Shown in pieces: positions 12,081 through 22,739 of a DNA stretch of 64,000 nucleotides. Position 1 is the first letter of the stretch, and each line of letters opens with the position of its first letter. Made by a program: the position numbers and the translations under genes. The stretch spans positions 14,911,501 to 14,975,500 of the forward strand of contig CM076144.1 in NCBI GenBank assembly GCA_038025085.1, in the 5' to 3' direction. Below the pieces are notes generated by a model. It did not search any database. It was not told where the DNA came from and saw nothing but the letters and a program-made list of their open reading frames with translations. This DNA is from Tetragonia tetragonoides. Lineage: Eukaryota > Streptophyta > Magnoliopsida > Caryophyllales > Aizoaceae.

Positions 12081-12938
12081 GGCTTTCGATTTGCATAACT
12101 ATATGATATAAATGAAGACACACACAAAGAAGAAACCTTTCAGCTAAATCAGGCAAACCAGTATGAACAACCTTATGGAAATCAAACCAGTATGAATAAA
12201 CAAGTTTGGTCTGTATAGACTACTCCAAAAAAAAAAAAAAAAAAAAGCTTTAATTTACTACCTTATGCCCTCCATGACTATTGTCCTTCTCCCCATATCC
12301 ATCCCTTTGAACAGTTTTTGGGGTTACAGATATTACAAGAGAAGTAGAGTGTTCATATGGCCCAGATTGTATAGCAGCCCCAAACTTCATGGCATCACAT
12401 ACACCTCTAGAATTTCATGTTTAGTTCCTCTCATGTAAGGCAGTACATTCATACAGAATGAGTACGATGTATTGGGGAGAGGCTATAAAGAGCTCGGTGC
12501 ACAAGGGCTCCTTTATTAAGCTTGGCATTATTTCAGTCATGAATATTAATTCCAAAGTTTTAACATAGTGAAATTAGCAAAAGATTAGAACACTCAAGAT
12601 ATCAAAATAGAATAAACAGAAAAGCTTCATCAGTTTTTATTCGGCGAGATTTAAGTAGTTCCTTTATTTGAACTTAAACAACATATTTGTATCTGGTCTA
12701 GATTTGAAAAATAGGATCTCTCTATAATATTTCAACACAAACCTAATTGTTAATTTCAGTCCACTGCAAAACAGAAATTCCTAAGAATGGGAAACTAACA
12801 ACACCAGATATAAATCTAATAATACTGATGACAGATATTGCCAGCTGCAGTGACCAAAAACAGTATGTTGGTTTTGTGAAGAAAATTATTTTTTATTTTA
12901 CATAAAAAAAGATTGTATTAATGAAGGAAAAAAAATTA
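12081..12938. other. Intergenic, no gene seen
   Basis: AT-rich sequence with a poly(A) run near 12228-12246. Nothing else can be supported. Confidence 0.35.
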
Positions 12939-13178
12939 CTCCCTCCGTTTCTCTTTAAACTTCCTATTTGCTTTTTTGAGGTCAAACTTTGTAAACTTTG
13001 ACCGTAAATATATAAAAAGTCACTATGAGTTATGATTTGAAAGCCATTTGAAATGTATTTTTAGAAAATCAAATTTTTACAAATTTTACTTATATATTTT
13101 TATAGATATTGATGGTCAAAGTACCTCATTGGAGACCGCATAAAAGCAAGTAGGAAGTTTAAAAGGAAATGGAGGGAG
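12939..13178. mobile_element. Stowaway MITE (240 bp)
   Basis: The termini are CTCCCTCCGTTTCTCTTTAA and the inverted TTAAAAGGAAATGGAGGGAG. They continue in matching AAACTTCCTA words, so the inverted repeat is about 45 bp with few mismatches. TA flanks at 12937-12938 and 13179-13180 give the target duplication. No open frame is present. This is a textbook non-autonomous Tc1/mariner element. Confidence 0.85.
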
Positions 13179-13374
13179 TACATCGTAAGAGGACAACGAT
13201 TACTCAAGAGGAATCTAGTTATATATCAAAATTAAAGTGAGCTTATATGATAATTCACTATCAAAATGGAGACACAAACAATCAAAATGGAGACACATAT
13301 TACTGCAAAGGAATTTATTTGACAAGGTAGTTACACTCAGTCACTCAAAGAGTAGGACAAGCAATGCCTCCCCC

Positions 13375-14177
13375 TAGACCTGGCAACCTGACCAAAAGCC
13401 GATTACTCAAACCTGAAACCGAATTTACCCGAACAGTATCTGACTTAGACCTGATAATCAGAAATAATTCGACCCGATATGGAAATGTACCCTAATATCA
13501 TGACCCGACCAGGCCCTGTACCGGAATCTGACCAGAACAAAACACAACCCTAACCGTTCACAATTGGACCGATTTTGACCTGCACTAAACACAACCCAAC
13601 ATGAACCGAACATGACCCGAATTCGAAATAACCAAACCAAAAACTGATTTAACCCAATTAGTTAATGGATATTGATCTATTCTTTTTCTTCATTTTTTAC
13701 TATATTTGGATTTCACAAAGTGAATGCTTATTGATTTCTAATAATTAGGATTATTTTTAAGAAAGAATTCATAGGTTACTTTTTTTATCAAAAGGCAAGA
13801 AAGCCAGACATAATTGGCTAATACCAATAGTACAAAGGTTATACATCCAACCTTGATTAGGAATGCCCCAATTTCGTGATTTGAATTGAAACTCGAAAAC
13901 GGGCAAATCGAACTATAACACAACGGCTTTGTACCCATATCCCAAACCAAACCGAAATGACAAAAGATGAATATAACCCGACCCGAAACAAACTTTTGCA
14001 AACTAGAACCGAACCCGATATTGACCCAACCCAAGATGACACAAAAATCACAAACCTGAATATACCCAAGTCCGAAACCAAACCCGAAGCAACCCGCATA
14101 TAAGTCCAACCCGATTGGGCCCGCAGCGAAATTGAACTGACCCGAAACCGTACCGATTGACCCATTTGTCAGGTCTA
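13375..14177. repeat. Degenerate ACCCGA-rich element with short inverted ends
   Basis: Two blocks (13375-13650 and 13860-14165) are built from degenerate ACCCGA and GAACC words, and a non-repetitive core separates them. The outer ends are inverted: TAGACCTGGCAACCTGACC at the left, and at the right a sequence whose complement reads TAGACCTGACAAATGGGTC. The long minus-strand open frames here (13738-14431) follow from the low-complexity composition and are not called. The element lies 3' of the last recognised exon of the minus-strand ankyrin gene. Confidence 0.55.
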
Positions 14178-15246
14178 TAGCACCCCACCCAAAAAAAGGG
14201 GTACAATAGGCAAAATGGGGAAGAAAAGGACAAAGCAAAATAGCAGATGACAGTAGCAATGTATTCAAATAACCTTCTTACATCAATATTGCGAATTGGA
14301 ACTCCACACTTAAATTTATAATCACGGTGTAGTGGAGGGAACTCATTTTTTTCACTCTTTTTGATCTCGTTTGGGTTGACATCCTTCTTAATATCTGCAC
14401 GACAAGCAATCAAGAGCATGAGAAAAGACAAGCCAGGGGCCCAATGCTTTTGATTCCATCTAGCTTGGATGTTTAAAAAAAAATTGGAAATTGTTTAACC
14501 ACAAGAAACATATGAAAAAGAGGCTGAAAACATTTACCAAGCTCTTTACAAATATACTGCATCGTATCAGGGTGAATACTGCAGGCACAATAAGCTTAAT
14601 AGAGTCATTTTATGTAGCAAGGGGTGAATGAAAGAGAAGAAAACACCAACGGGTGTTGTGCAACAACCAAGCATATTGAAAGCTTAGATGCCCAGACCTA
14701 TAACAATTAGTCAAATCGACATCCTTGAAGATCACTTGAATTTCAGCTTTCTTGATCAGAAGTTTAGCAACTTCAATTGTCACTGTTTCTACAGCAATCT
14801 GTCACGGAAAAGAAAACAAAAATGATTTGTAGCTTTCAACATAACAACAACAAAAAAGACTTGCACTGAGGGACCAAGGGGAGGAAAAGGCAACCCAGCC
14901 CCACACAGAATCCTGAATCCTGGCCTATTTTACAATTACAAGCCCCACTACAGGAATCCAATTTTATATTCTTATACTTAGTATATGCAACATACAGCTG
15001 ACTTCATATCAGTAGAATCTCCATAAAAAATATCCATTTGAAACCTCCATTTGCTCATACATACCACAACTCTGTGTTTTCATCTATTACTCACAAATAC
15101 ATACATAAATAAATAAGAAAGCTTTCATAGAAAGGCTGAAGCCAAATAACTATAACCCACGCTCCACTCCTTGGTAAAAAAATAAAACAATCATCGATAT
15201 CTGCAATAAATAAATATGTGTGTGTGAGCGCGAGTGTGTACATAAA

Positions 15247-15834
15247 GGGGTGAGCAAAACCGGATATCACCTCCTCTTTTAGAAAGTCAGATCGCTAAAA
15301 ATCTGATCCTTGACCGATTTCGAATATCCTGTTAAAGCGGACCAGACATAACTGGTTTAGTTTTTATATAATTGTTCCCGATTTCTTTAATTTTCAACTA
15401 TTTATTCAGTTTTGAAACATGCTAATTGCATAAAATGTTAAAATCCACCTAAATTGCATCAAAAAGTTTAAAATGGGGTAACTTCAAGTTTTAAAAGTTA
15501 AATATACCTAATACAATGTTTTTGTGGTTGAGTATATTTCAATTTTACCTGACCAAATGCTTAAAAGTTCAAAAATAAATAAATTAACAAATATATTGTT
15601 AATGACATGATTTAACATGCAACAAAAGCAACCTAACTACAAAATCACTTGTCACTTGTTAATATATTAAAATTATTTTTTAAAAATAAATATGAATGCG
15701 GATCGGAAACTGGATATCCAATTTGTAAAAATCTCAATTTGTATCCGCTCCTCTTTTACTACCAAAAAAGCGGATGTGATATCTAAATTTCGAATAAAAT
15801 GCGGATAGAGTCCAGAATCACTCTGCTCAACCTT
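15247..15834. repeat. Possible non-autonomous TIR element in an intron of the ankyrin gene
   Basis: The left end begins GGGGTGAGCA and the right end finishes TGCTCAACCT, a diverged inverted pair. The subterminal parts share GGATAT and GCGGAT words on opposite strands. The body is AT-rich and noncoding. It lies in the intron between exons 16198-16355 and 14698-14798. No clear target duplication was recognised, so confidence is limited. Confidence 0.4.
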
Positions 15835-16794
15835 AGTATATATTGTGTTTTAGGGATCAAAAAGGAGTGTCTTGATTTGCTTGTTCAATATAAGCACCAT
15901 TAAAAATGTATCTCAATGATGGAAATGTCACTGCCCATGAAGGAGCACAAAAATAGTATGTGTTAAGAAGTTGGGAGTTTTGGTTCGAGATTCTAGTTCG
16001 AATAATTATTCTAAGTGGCCAAATTTTTTGATGTTTCAATACTTTTCTCTAACAACGGAAACAAACATACTAAATAGAAATACTGATTAAAAAATAATAC
16101 TAGAAACACTAATTGGCAAAATAGTAAGACTGCTTAGCAAATTTTCTTAATAGATTAAAGAGAATGCTCACCAATAGTAACTCATCACTAAACATACCTT
16201 GCCCTGCATAGACCTAAAATATCCGCTCAAAGCATCACCAGCCTTCTCAAAAAGTTCAAGCAATACAGCTGCACCTGCAAGTGTTGTGATAGATCGACCA
16301 TTGATAATTCGTGACACCATCTTATCCAGACTTGCATAGTCATTGACTGTCTTGCCTACATGTCAATAATAGTTTTTATATCATTAGACTATCCAAGTTG
16401 ACCACCGAAACAGGGATAAGCAATAAAGAGTTCCGGAAAGACCTGAGCCAAATGGAGCCATAACCCTTTCATGAGCCACAAGAAGCAGGCATGCCAACTC
16501 CTTGAGCTCCCCGTGCTGGACAAAGCCCAAAGCAACTCTGTTGACTGAATTTGAGTATTCAGCAATCAACCGTGCAAACTCCAGCATGGTTTTCTACATG
16601 ATGCATTCAATTACACATACGTAGCTCAAAATAGGAAGAATTTTTTCTTCAAGGACCATAACAAACAGGGTAACAATTAAATTATGACAAAGTACAGTCC
16701 AAGTCTGAAACAAGGTAAATAAGTATTGGGATAACCAACCACTTCCAAGTGACAAAGTAGAATAATGAGCTTGATCAGAGAATCTCCTGGAGAC

Positions 16795-16799
16795 CAAGT
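16795..16799. repeat. Left target-site duplication CAAGT
   Basis: CAAGT immediately precedes the left LTR terminus (TG at 16800) and is identical to the five bases after the right LTR. Five-base duplications are usual for Ty3/gypsy integrases. Confidence 0.9.
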
Positions 16800-17035
16800 T
16801 GTTAAGCAAAAATCGCAACTCGGTATGCAAAACACAACCTTCCAATGTAAACCTTGTACATTGGTTTATTATTTTGGTACGACCCTATTCAAGGCACTAA
16901 TGCCCTTAATTACATCCCCGCTTAGGAGATCACCTCTTGATTTCGACTAGTACTAATTTAATAAAAATTAGTTGTCTTTAGAGTTTTTAGGTATGTTTTG
17001 GGGTTTAAATTTGATTTGGGCTGTACTCATTTGAG

Positions 17036-17080
17036 TTGCCTACGTACCCTCTTTAAAGGGGATCAAGCAATTCGTAGTTC
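17036..17080 (-). other. 45-bp hairpin motif, LTR copy
   Basis: CTACG at the left pairs with CGTAG at the right, enclosing an inner CCCTCTTTAAAGGGG hairpin. The same 45-bp block recurs at 22557-22601, 22672-22716 and 31178-31222. In the sense of the element (minus strand) it starts GAACTACG and ends TACGTAGGCAA. The function is unknown; an RNA structure is a reasonable guess. Confidence 0.6.
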
Positions 17081-17647
17081 CATGTTAGGTATTTATGTTT
17101 ACTGTTTTTGTTGTTTTCTTTTTATGTTTTTACAGTAGCTAATATGTGCTTGTATTTGGTATTTTAGCTTGTGCTTGTTGCTTGCTTCCATGCACTTGGC
17201 TACTGTCTCTTATATATTTTTTTATGTGGCTTTAATCATATGTTGTGCTGTACAATATGTATTCTCGTTTTTCTGACTTTCACTTACTGTAATAGTCAAA
17301 AAAAAGTTGTTTTAGTTAATTATTTAAAATTACTATTCCCTTAGGTATAGGAAACATATTAAGCTGATTTCAGTCAGTTGTAATCCTTTTTTATCTCAGA
17401 AATAGGAAAACAAGTGTGACTGGAGACTTCTGTTTAAATTTGAATCTGAATTTAAGATTTAAATGATTTATTTTTTAGAGTCCTAGTTCAATTATAAGTC
17501 CCCTTTTAGTTCACTTATAAATAAACAACGCTTCTTAGTCTTTCATTCTTTCTCCTGCTCTTTCACAACTGGAACAAAACAGACGCTCTACAGAAGAAAA
17601 GAATCACGCCAGGTAGGGTCATTGCTTTGTTTTACAGGAATTGTGGT

Positions 17648-18477
17648 GAAACCAAATGGTTTCCTTCATTCCCAAAGCAATTTTTTTTATGATTGATTCT
17701 GGTTTTATAAAGGAATACGTGAAACCAGATGGTTTCGTTTTTTTCCTAAAGTATTTTGAGTCCTTTTTTTTTTGCTAAGTCTTCAAAATCTCATGTCCCT
17801 GGCTACTTTAATACTTGAACCTGTGAAACCAGATGGTTTCAAAAGGCTCTTTCATGGGGATAATATCGAAACCATATGGTTTCTCTTTATCCCTAAGCTT
17901 TTAAGTGGCTGTTAGATTTTAAGTCCGGAATTCATCTATGAAACCATATGGTTTCTAATGAATTCTCTTCTGTCCTTGCAATTTTAAATCCGTTTTCTTC
18001 GGAATCCAGAACTGTTTTCATCTCAGAATTCATAAGAATCCTTAAGTCTGAAATTTTTTGTGGAATCCATATGGATTCCTATTGTTTCCAGACCTGTTTT
18101 AAATAAAACAGTAGGTCTGATCAGTTATTTTTTTTATTTCAAAACAACATTCCAAACTTCTGTTTTAGCCTTTTAAGTCCTGAATTTCAGTCCAATAAAT
18201 AAACTCAGATCTTTTCTTGAAACCATATGGTTTCCAGTGATTTTCTTTGAGTTTAATGAAACCATTCAATTTCTTCTTGATCTCAGGAGCAATATGTTAG
18301 ACAGCAGTAATTTCCAGTTTATTTTAGGTCTTGATTTCCCACAAATTTATGATCCGACTTTTGAAACCATCTAGTTTCATTGTAGGAGTCGTTTTTGGTA
18401 GGAATTGGTGATGAAACCATATGGTTTCTGATTCTCTCCATCAAAATTGGGCTGCAGGTTTGAAACCATGTGGTCTC
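17648..18477. promoter_or_regulatory. Array of 11 GAAACCATATGGTTTC-type palindromes (left LTR)
   Basis: Copies start at 17648, 17721, 17825, 17868, 17940, 18063, 18219, 18258, 18363, 18413 and 18462. Most are perfect or near-perfect 16-bp dyads of the form GAAACCAnATGGTTTC; those at 18258, 18363 and 18462 are degenerate, and 18063 is a variant GAATCCATATGGATTC in which both half-sites changed together. Spacing varies from about 40 to 155 bp with unrelated sequence between, so this is not a simple tandem repeat. The arrangement resembles iterated binding sites for a dimeric protein, or RNA hairpins. Regulatory meaning is inferred. Confidence 0.65.
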
Positions 18478-19123
18478 TAGGCTTGGACATGCCATTTAAA
18501 CATAAAACAGCCACACATATAATGAAGAACACATATCAATCACCAAAAACCATAATAAAACAGACTTAAACAAACTGATAGGAAAATAAAACAGCAAGGA
18601 AACAGAATTTAAAGAGCATTTTTTGAAGACTGAGTTGTAAAGAGAAAGAAATGAAGAACATTGAAGTTTAAGATAAAAGAAATCTGAAATTATGGAAACT
18701 AAAGAGGAGAAGACGAAGATTAAGTTTAATTGTTCATCCCCAATCTGCTATTTTTACCTTCTCTTTCTTCCTGGTTTCTTCTTTTTTCAGTTTTCTAAAA
18801 CTAACGTTTCTCTCTTTCTCTCTTTTTTGTTGTCTTTTTGCTCTCTCTTTTTCTGCTGTATATTCTGTCTCTTCTATTCCCCCCTTTTTTTTTTACAGCC
18901 AAAGGGCTATTTAAAGACATACTTGGGATAACTGTTAAGAGTAACTGCCTCCCACTATCACCCATGTTCCTTTTCTTTTTTTTCTTTTATTTATTTATTT
19001 ATTTGTAATGCAACTGACAGAAATATCAGGAGATGTAACTGCCACTTCTTTTTACACGTTTAAGTATTTTCAGCATTGAGATTTTTTTTTAATTCTTTTT
19101 TTATTAAAATTTTAGATTCAACA

Positions 19124-19135
19124 GTTGCCCCCTTC
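19124..19135 (-). other. Polypurine tract of the Tat element
   Basis: On the minus strand GAAGGGGGCAAC directly precedes the TGTTGAATC start of the 3' LTR. A purine run at this place is the usual primer for plus-strand DNA synthesis. Confidence 0.6.
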
Positions 19136-19238
19136 AAGCAATTCACGTTTTTTTTTTCTATTCACTAAAACGTGTATTGTTTGAATTTCCATACAGAGTT
19201 TAGCCTAATTTTTTTGAACTGTGGTTATTAGGTAAACT

Positions 19239-22211
19239 ATGGACGGTGAACTAGGAATGCAACGCACACCATCTAATAATAATGAGGAACTTTCATATGG
19301 TCCTCTTTATAGAAGTCGGTCTATGACCGATATTGTTGTCGATTCTCCAAAAGAATTTCGTCAAGTCTGGACAAAAGTGGAGGAAATGAACAAAGGGTAT
19401 TTGCAATTTTCGTACAAAGACGATGAGAAGTGTTTGGTGCCATGCAAAGTTGCTATGAATAGTTTCAAAGCGACCGTTTTAGAAAAAGTCACTTCTGACA
19501 TTCCAAAGGATGATAAATTAATCCGCAATGACGAGTTTTATCCTGTTATTTATAGATTGCTCAAGGAAAAACGAAATTGGGGAGTCGAATTCAATTTCAG
19601 AGGCTTATCTAGTTTTATTCCAGGTTTGATGGAATGGACCGAACGTACCCTTGGTAATGAAATACTGTTGAAAGCGGCTGGCATTTACGGTCTTGTGGCA
19701 GTTTCACCTTTCTGGTATAACAAGAACGTTTGGAGAGCCTTTTGCGAACTGTGGTGCCCATTGACGAACACTCTTCACCACGGGATGGTGAGATAGGTAT
19801 TTCTTTGAATGATTTGAACAAAGTAGCAAGCTTACCTATCTCAGGTGAGCCTTACGAGGAGTATTTGCCACTGAATGAGAATATTTTAGATGACACTAAA
19901 TTCTCAGCGCTCGTGGTCCAGTTATTGAGGATTCATACTGAACTCTGTAGACACCATGAAAAGGATGAAGTGTCCTGGTTTCATTGGTTGCAACATTTCT
20001 ACAGAGATGATATTTTGTATGTAGCATATGGAGAGAATAATCCCTCACATAACAAGCAGAAACATCCAGAGAAAGCATCTGTTAGGTCTAAGAGACCGTT
20101 ACCCACGAGTTGGACAGATAAAGGCGAACTTGCCGCCTTTTTAGCTTTGTTGCTTAGTCGGTTTGTTCTACCTGATGGTGCTAAGGTGGTGAGACCAAAG
20201 ACTTTTGTTATGGCTTCGAAAATGGCAGCAGGTTCGGAAATTTCCCTTGCACCCGCTGTTTTGGGTCATATTTATCAAGGCTTGGGTGAGATGGCTACTT
20301 ACCATGGAAATCCTGGGTGTGCAAATCCAAATTTTGGTATTCACTTTGTGGTTGGGTGGTTGGGAGAGTTTTTTCCATGTCTCTACAAAAGCCATGCAGA
20401 TAATGAGCTTCCAGAAGGTTATCCAATTTTAGCTCGTTTTGCTGGAGTAATTGGAAATGACATTGATCTGCATAAAGCTAGATTGGTTTTCAGAGCCTAT
20501 ACCTCTATTAGGGAGTGAGCTATTCCCTTTGGCGAAGAAGTTAAACGAGACCATCTAGATATTCCAGATCTGCCTAAAGAGCATTTTGAAGCCTTTTTAT
20601 CTATTCGCTCATCAGTTTTACCTGTTCGAGTTAGGGCGAAGTTGATTTTACAGCCTTATTATCCGAATAGATTTTCTCGACAATTTGGCTATGATCAACA
20701 TATCCCTACCAATAATTTGAGTTTTAATTTTTCCCAAAGATCATCAAGATCCTTGGAAGATGTGGCTAAGGCGAGTGCTCGCTTCTTTCACAGAGGCACA
20801 GGAGCTTTCTTCCATATACCATCTGCACTTCACCAAGGGACAAGTTCTTATGCTTACTGCGGTTGGTGGCTTAGGGCTACAACACCGTATTTGAAGCAAT
20901 CCATTCATAAGATCAAAGTGATCTTAACCAACCAAACTACTCATATTCGAGAAGTCACATATGAAATTGTGAATTTGAGGAATGTTTGTACTGGAATAAG
21001 AGGCGCTGTTAAGGCTTCAGAACGTAATATTCCCATTTTTGTTTTTTTATTATTCATTTCATAACAAATTTTATCGTTATTTTTTTTTAACTCAAGAACA
21101 AAATGTTCTTATCTCTACAGGAGCGACTTCATCTTCTGTTCCAAAAGAATCAAGAAGCGAAAAAAAGTCGAAAAACGGTGGAAAGTCAAGTTCTAGTGCC
21201 CAACCATCATCTGTGCAAAATCATGCAGAAGATGAAAATGAATCACAAGAAAAGTCTGGCGCTAGTTCTCAACCTGGGGGTAGTAAAGACAAGTCGAGTT
21301 TCACTAGAAAGAAAAGCACAGCCCCGAAAAGACCCTATCGACCTAGGTCCCCAGCTGACATCAATTTCAAAAAGGTTCGGTATGAGCGTCCTCAGAACTC
21401 TGATGGTTCGAATTCTAGGGGAGACGACCAACCATTTGAAGATGTTCCTGTTAATCAGACCGTTGATCCTGTGGTTGATTCTAGTCCTGTGATAGACTTG
21501 ACAGAAGAGAGCATTCCTTCCGTCGATCAAACAGATTCCTTGCCGAGAGATCTGCCCGAACCCACACCATTGAAAACCATCCCGGTTTCACTGGATAATT
21601 TGTTGGGTCGACTTCCTGAATGGACGAGCAAGAATGTTCTGGACAGCATTACGGTTATTTTGAGTTGTGTTTCTAATTCTCCCTCTATTGCTATGTTGGA
21701 AAAGCGTACTCAGATAACTTCTAATATAGCTATGCTGAAAGCTTTGTTGAATACCATAGGAGTTAATACAACTGAGATTGATTGGTTTGCTGCCCAAATT
21801 GATTTGGTTTTAAAGCAAACAGAAGCTATTGATGCTGCAAACCTTGAGTAGATCGAGCTTCTGACTAAACACCAGGGTGGTTGTATTAGCAATATCGAAC
21901 AGATGCAATCAACAATTACACAGTTGCAAGATGAATTGGATCATCTACAGCGCAAGGCAGCTGATATAGAGGAGGAAGAAGTGCGCTTACGCCAACAAAA
22001 GGAGGAAATTGTTAAGGACAGAGCGGAATTTCAAGGGAGGAAGGAAAAACTTGAAATATCTGTGAAGAAACGGCATGATATTGCTGCTAAAATATCACAT
22101 GACTTGAAAGAGATCCATCGAACTCGGGAGGAACAACTTCAACCCTTGCAAGCAAAGAAAGTTGAAGTGCAGGATCTTATTAATACACTCTCTTCTTTCA
22201 TGGAGATTTAG
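19239..22211 (+). pseudogene. Antisense plant-mobile-domain (PMD) plus coiled-coil gene carried by the Tat element
   Basis: Plus strand, opposite to gag-pol. Exon 1 runs 19239-21023, intron 21024-21120 (GT...CTACAG, phase preserved), exon 2 21121-22211. Exon 1 encodes a PMD-like (aminotransferase-like, PF10536-type) domain: NVWRAFCELWCPLTNTLHHG, then GEIGISLNDLNKVASLPISG, and a C-terminal YYPNRFSRQFGYDQHIP box. Exon 2 is serine/lysine-rich and acidic, then a heptad-like coiled coil from about 21903 (LQDELDHLQRKAADIEEEEV). PMD proteins are nuclear; the MAIN/MAIL family acts in silencing and genome stability, and PMD domains are known to travel on plant transposons. This copy is broken by a one-base frameshift near 19785 and in-frame stops at 20516 (TGA) and 21849 (TAG). 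A role for the product in the element's life cycle is inference. Confidence 0.75.
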
Positions 22212-22739
22212 TTTTTGTTTTAGCAATTCCTTTGAACATTTCCTCATTGTTGCTTTGTTTGGAATCTGTCGTTGTGTCGACATATGGAATAATTTGGTCC
22301 TTTTTTTTTTTATCATGTCGGTGACACATGAATTTCATTATTATTTTTGTTGTCATTATTTTCCTTCCATTCTATTGATTGATATTGCATCATTGGCTTT
22401 GTTTTATTTATTCGTTTATTTTATTCCATTTATCACTAAATTGTGACGATGCATTTTATCTAATAATAGGGAAAATAATGTACACAAGTCATGGTAAACC
22501 AAAAGGTTTTTTATTTATTAAGGGGCCTGCGTCTAGCTTTATTATATTTAGTTAGATTGCCTACGTACCCTTTTTATAAGGGATCAAGCCTTTCGTAGTT
22601 CAGTACAACAATTTATTTATATTTTTTTTTTGGGGGGGGGAGGTGCATCTAGCATACATTTTTTAGCTAGACTGCCTACGTACCCTTTTTGTAAGGGATC
22701 AAGCCTACCGTAGTTCAATACAACTCAACTAGCCGGAAT
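22212..22739. other. Spacer between the antisense gene and integrase, with two hairpin motifs
   Basis: There is no gene. Two copies of the 45-bp hairpin motif lie at 22557-22601 and 22672-22716, about 115 bp apart, each with CTACG...CGTAG outer arms and CCCTT...AAGGG inner arms. They match the single copy in each LTR. The rest is T-rich and probably holds the 3' ends of both convergent transcription units. Confidence 0.6.

Larger units (their letters stand above)
16800..19123 (-). repeat. Left LTR (3' LTR of the Tat element)
   Basis: About 2324 bp, matching 30942-33207 throughout apart from scattered substitutions and small indels. In element orientation it begins TGTTGAATC and ends GCTTAACA, giving the canonical TG...CA. 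It contains the hairpin motif at 17036-17080, a palindrome array at 17648-18477 and a CT-rich block near 18770-18900. Short open frames within it are fortuitous. Confidence 0.92.

Noticed and set aside
13738..14431. Long minus-strand open frames (up to 176 codons) with Gly/Phe-rich sequence
   Set aside because: They follow from the ACCCGA-rich low-complexity repeat; one overlaps the true exon 14282-14394 but in most of its length has repeat composition.
18692..18931. Open frame METKEEKTK... in the LTR (also at 32794-33015)
   Set aside because: Lies in a CT-rich LTR block, ends differently in the two LTR copies and has no domain; fortuitous.
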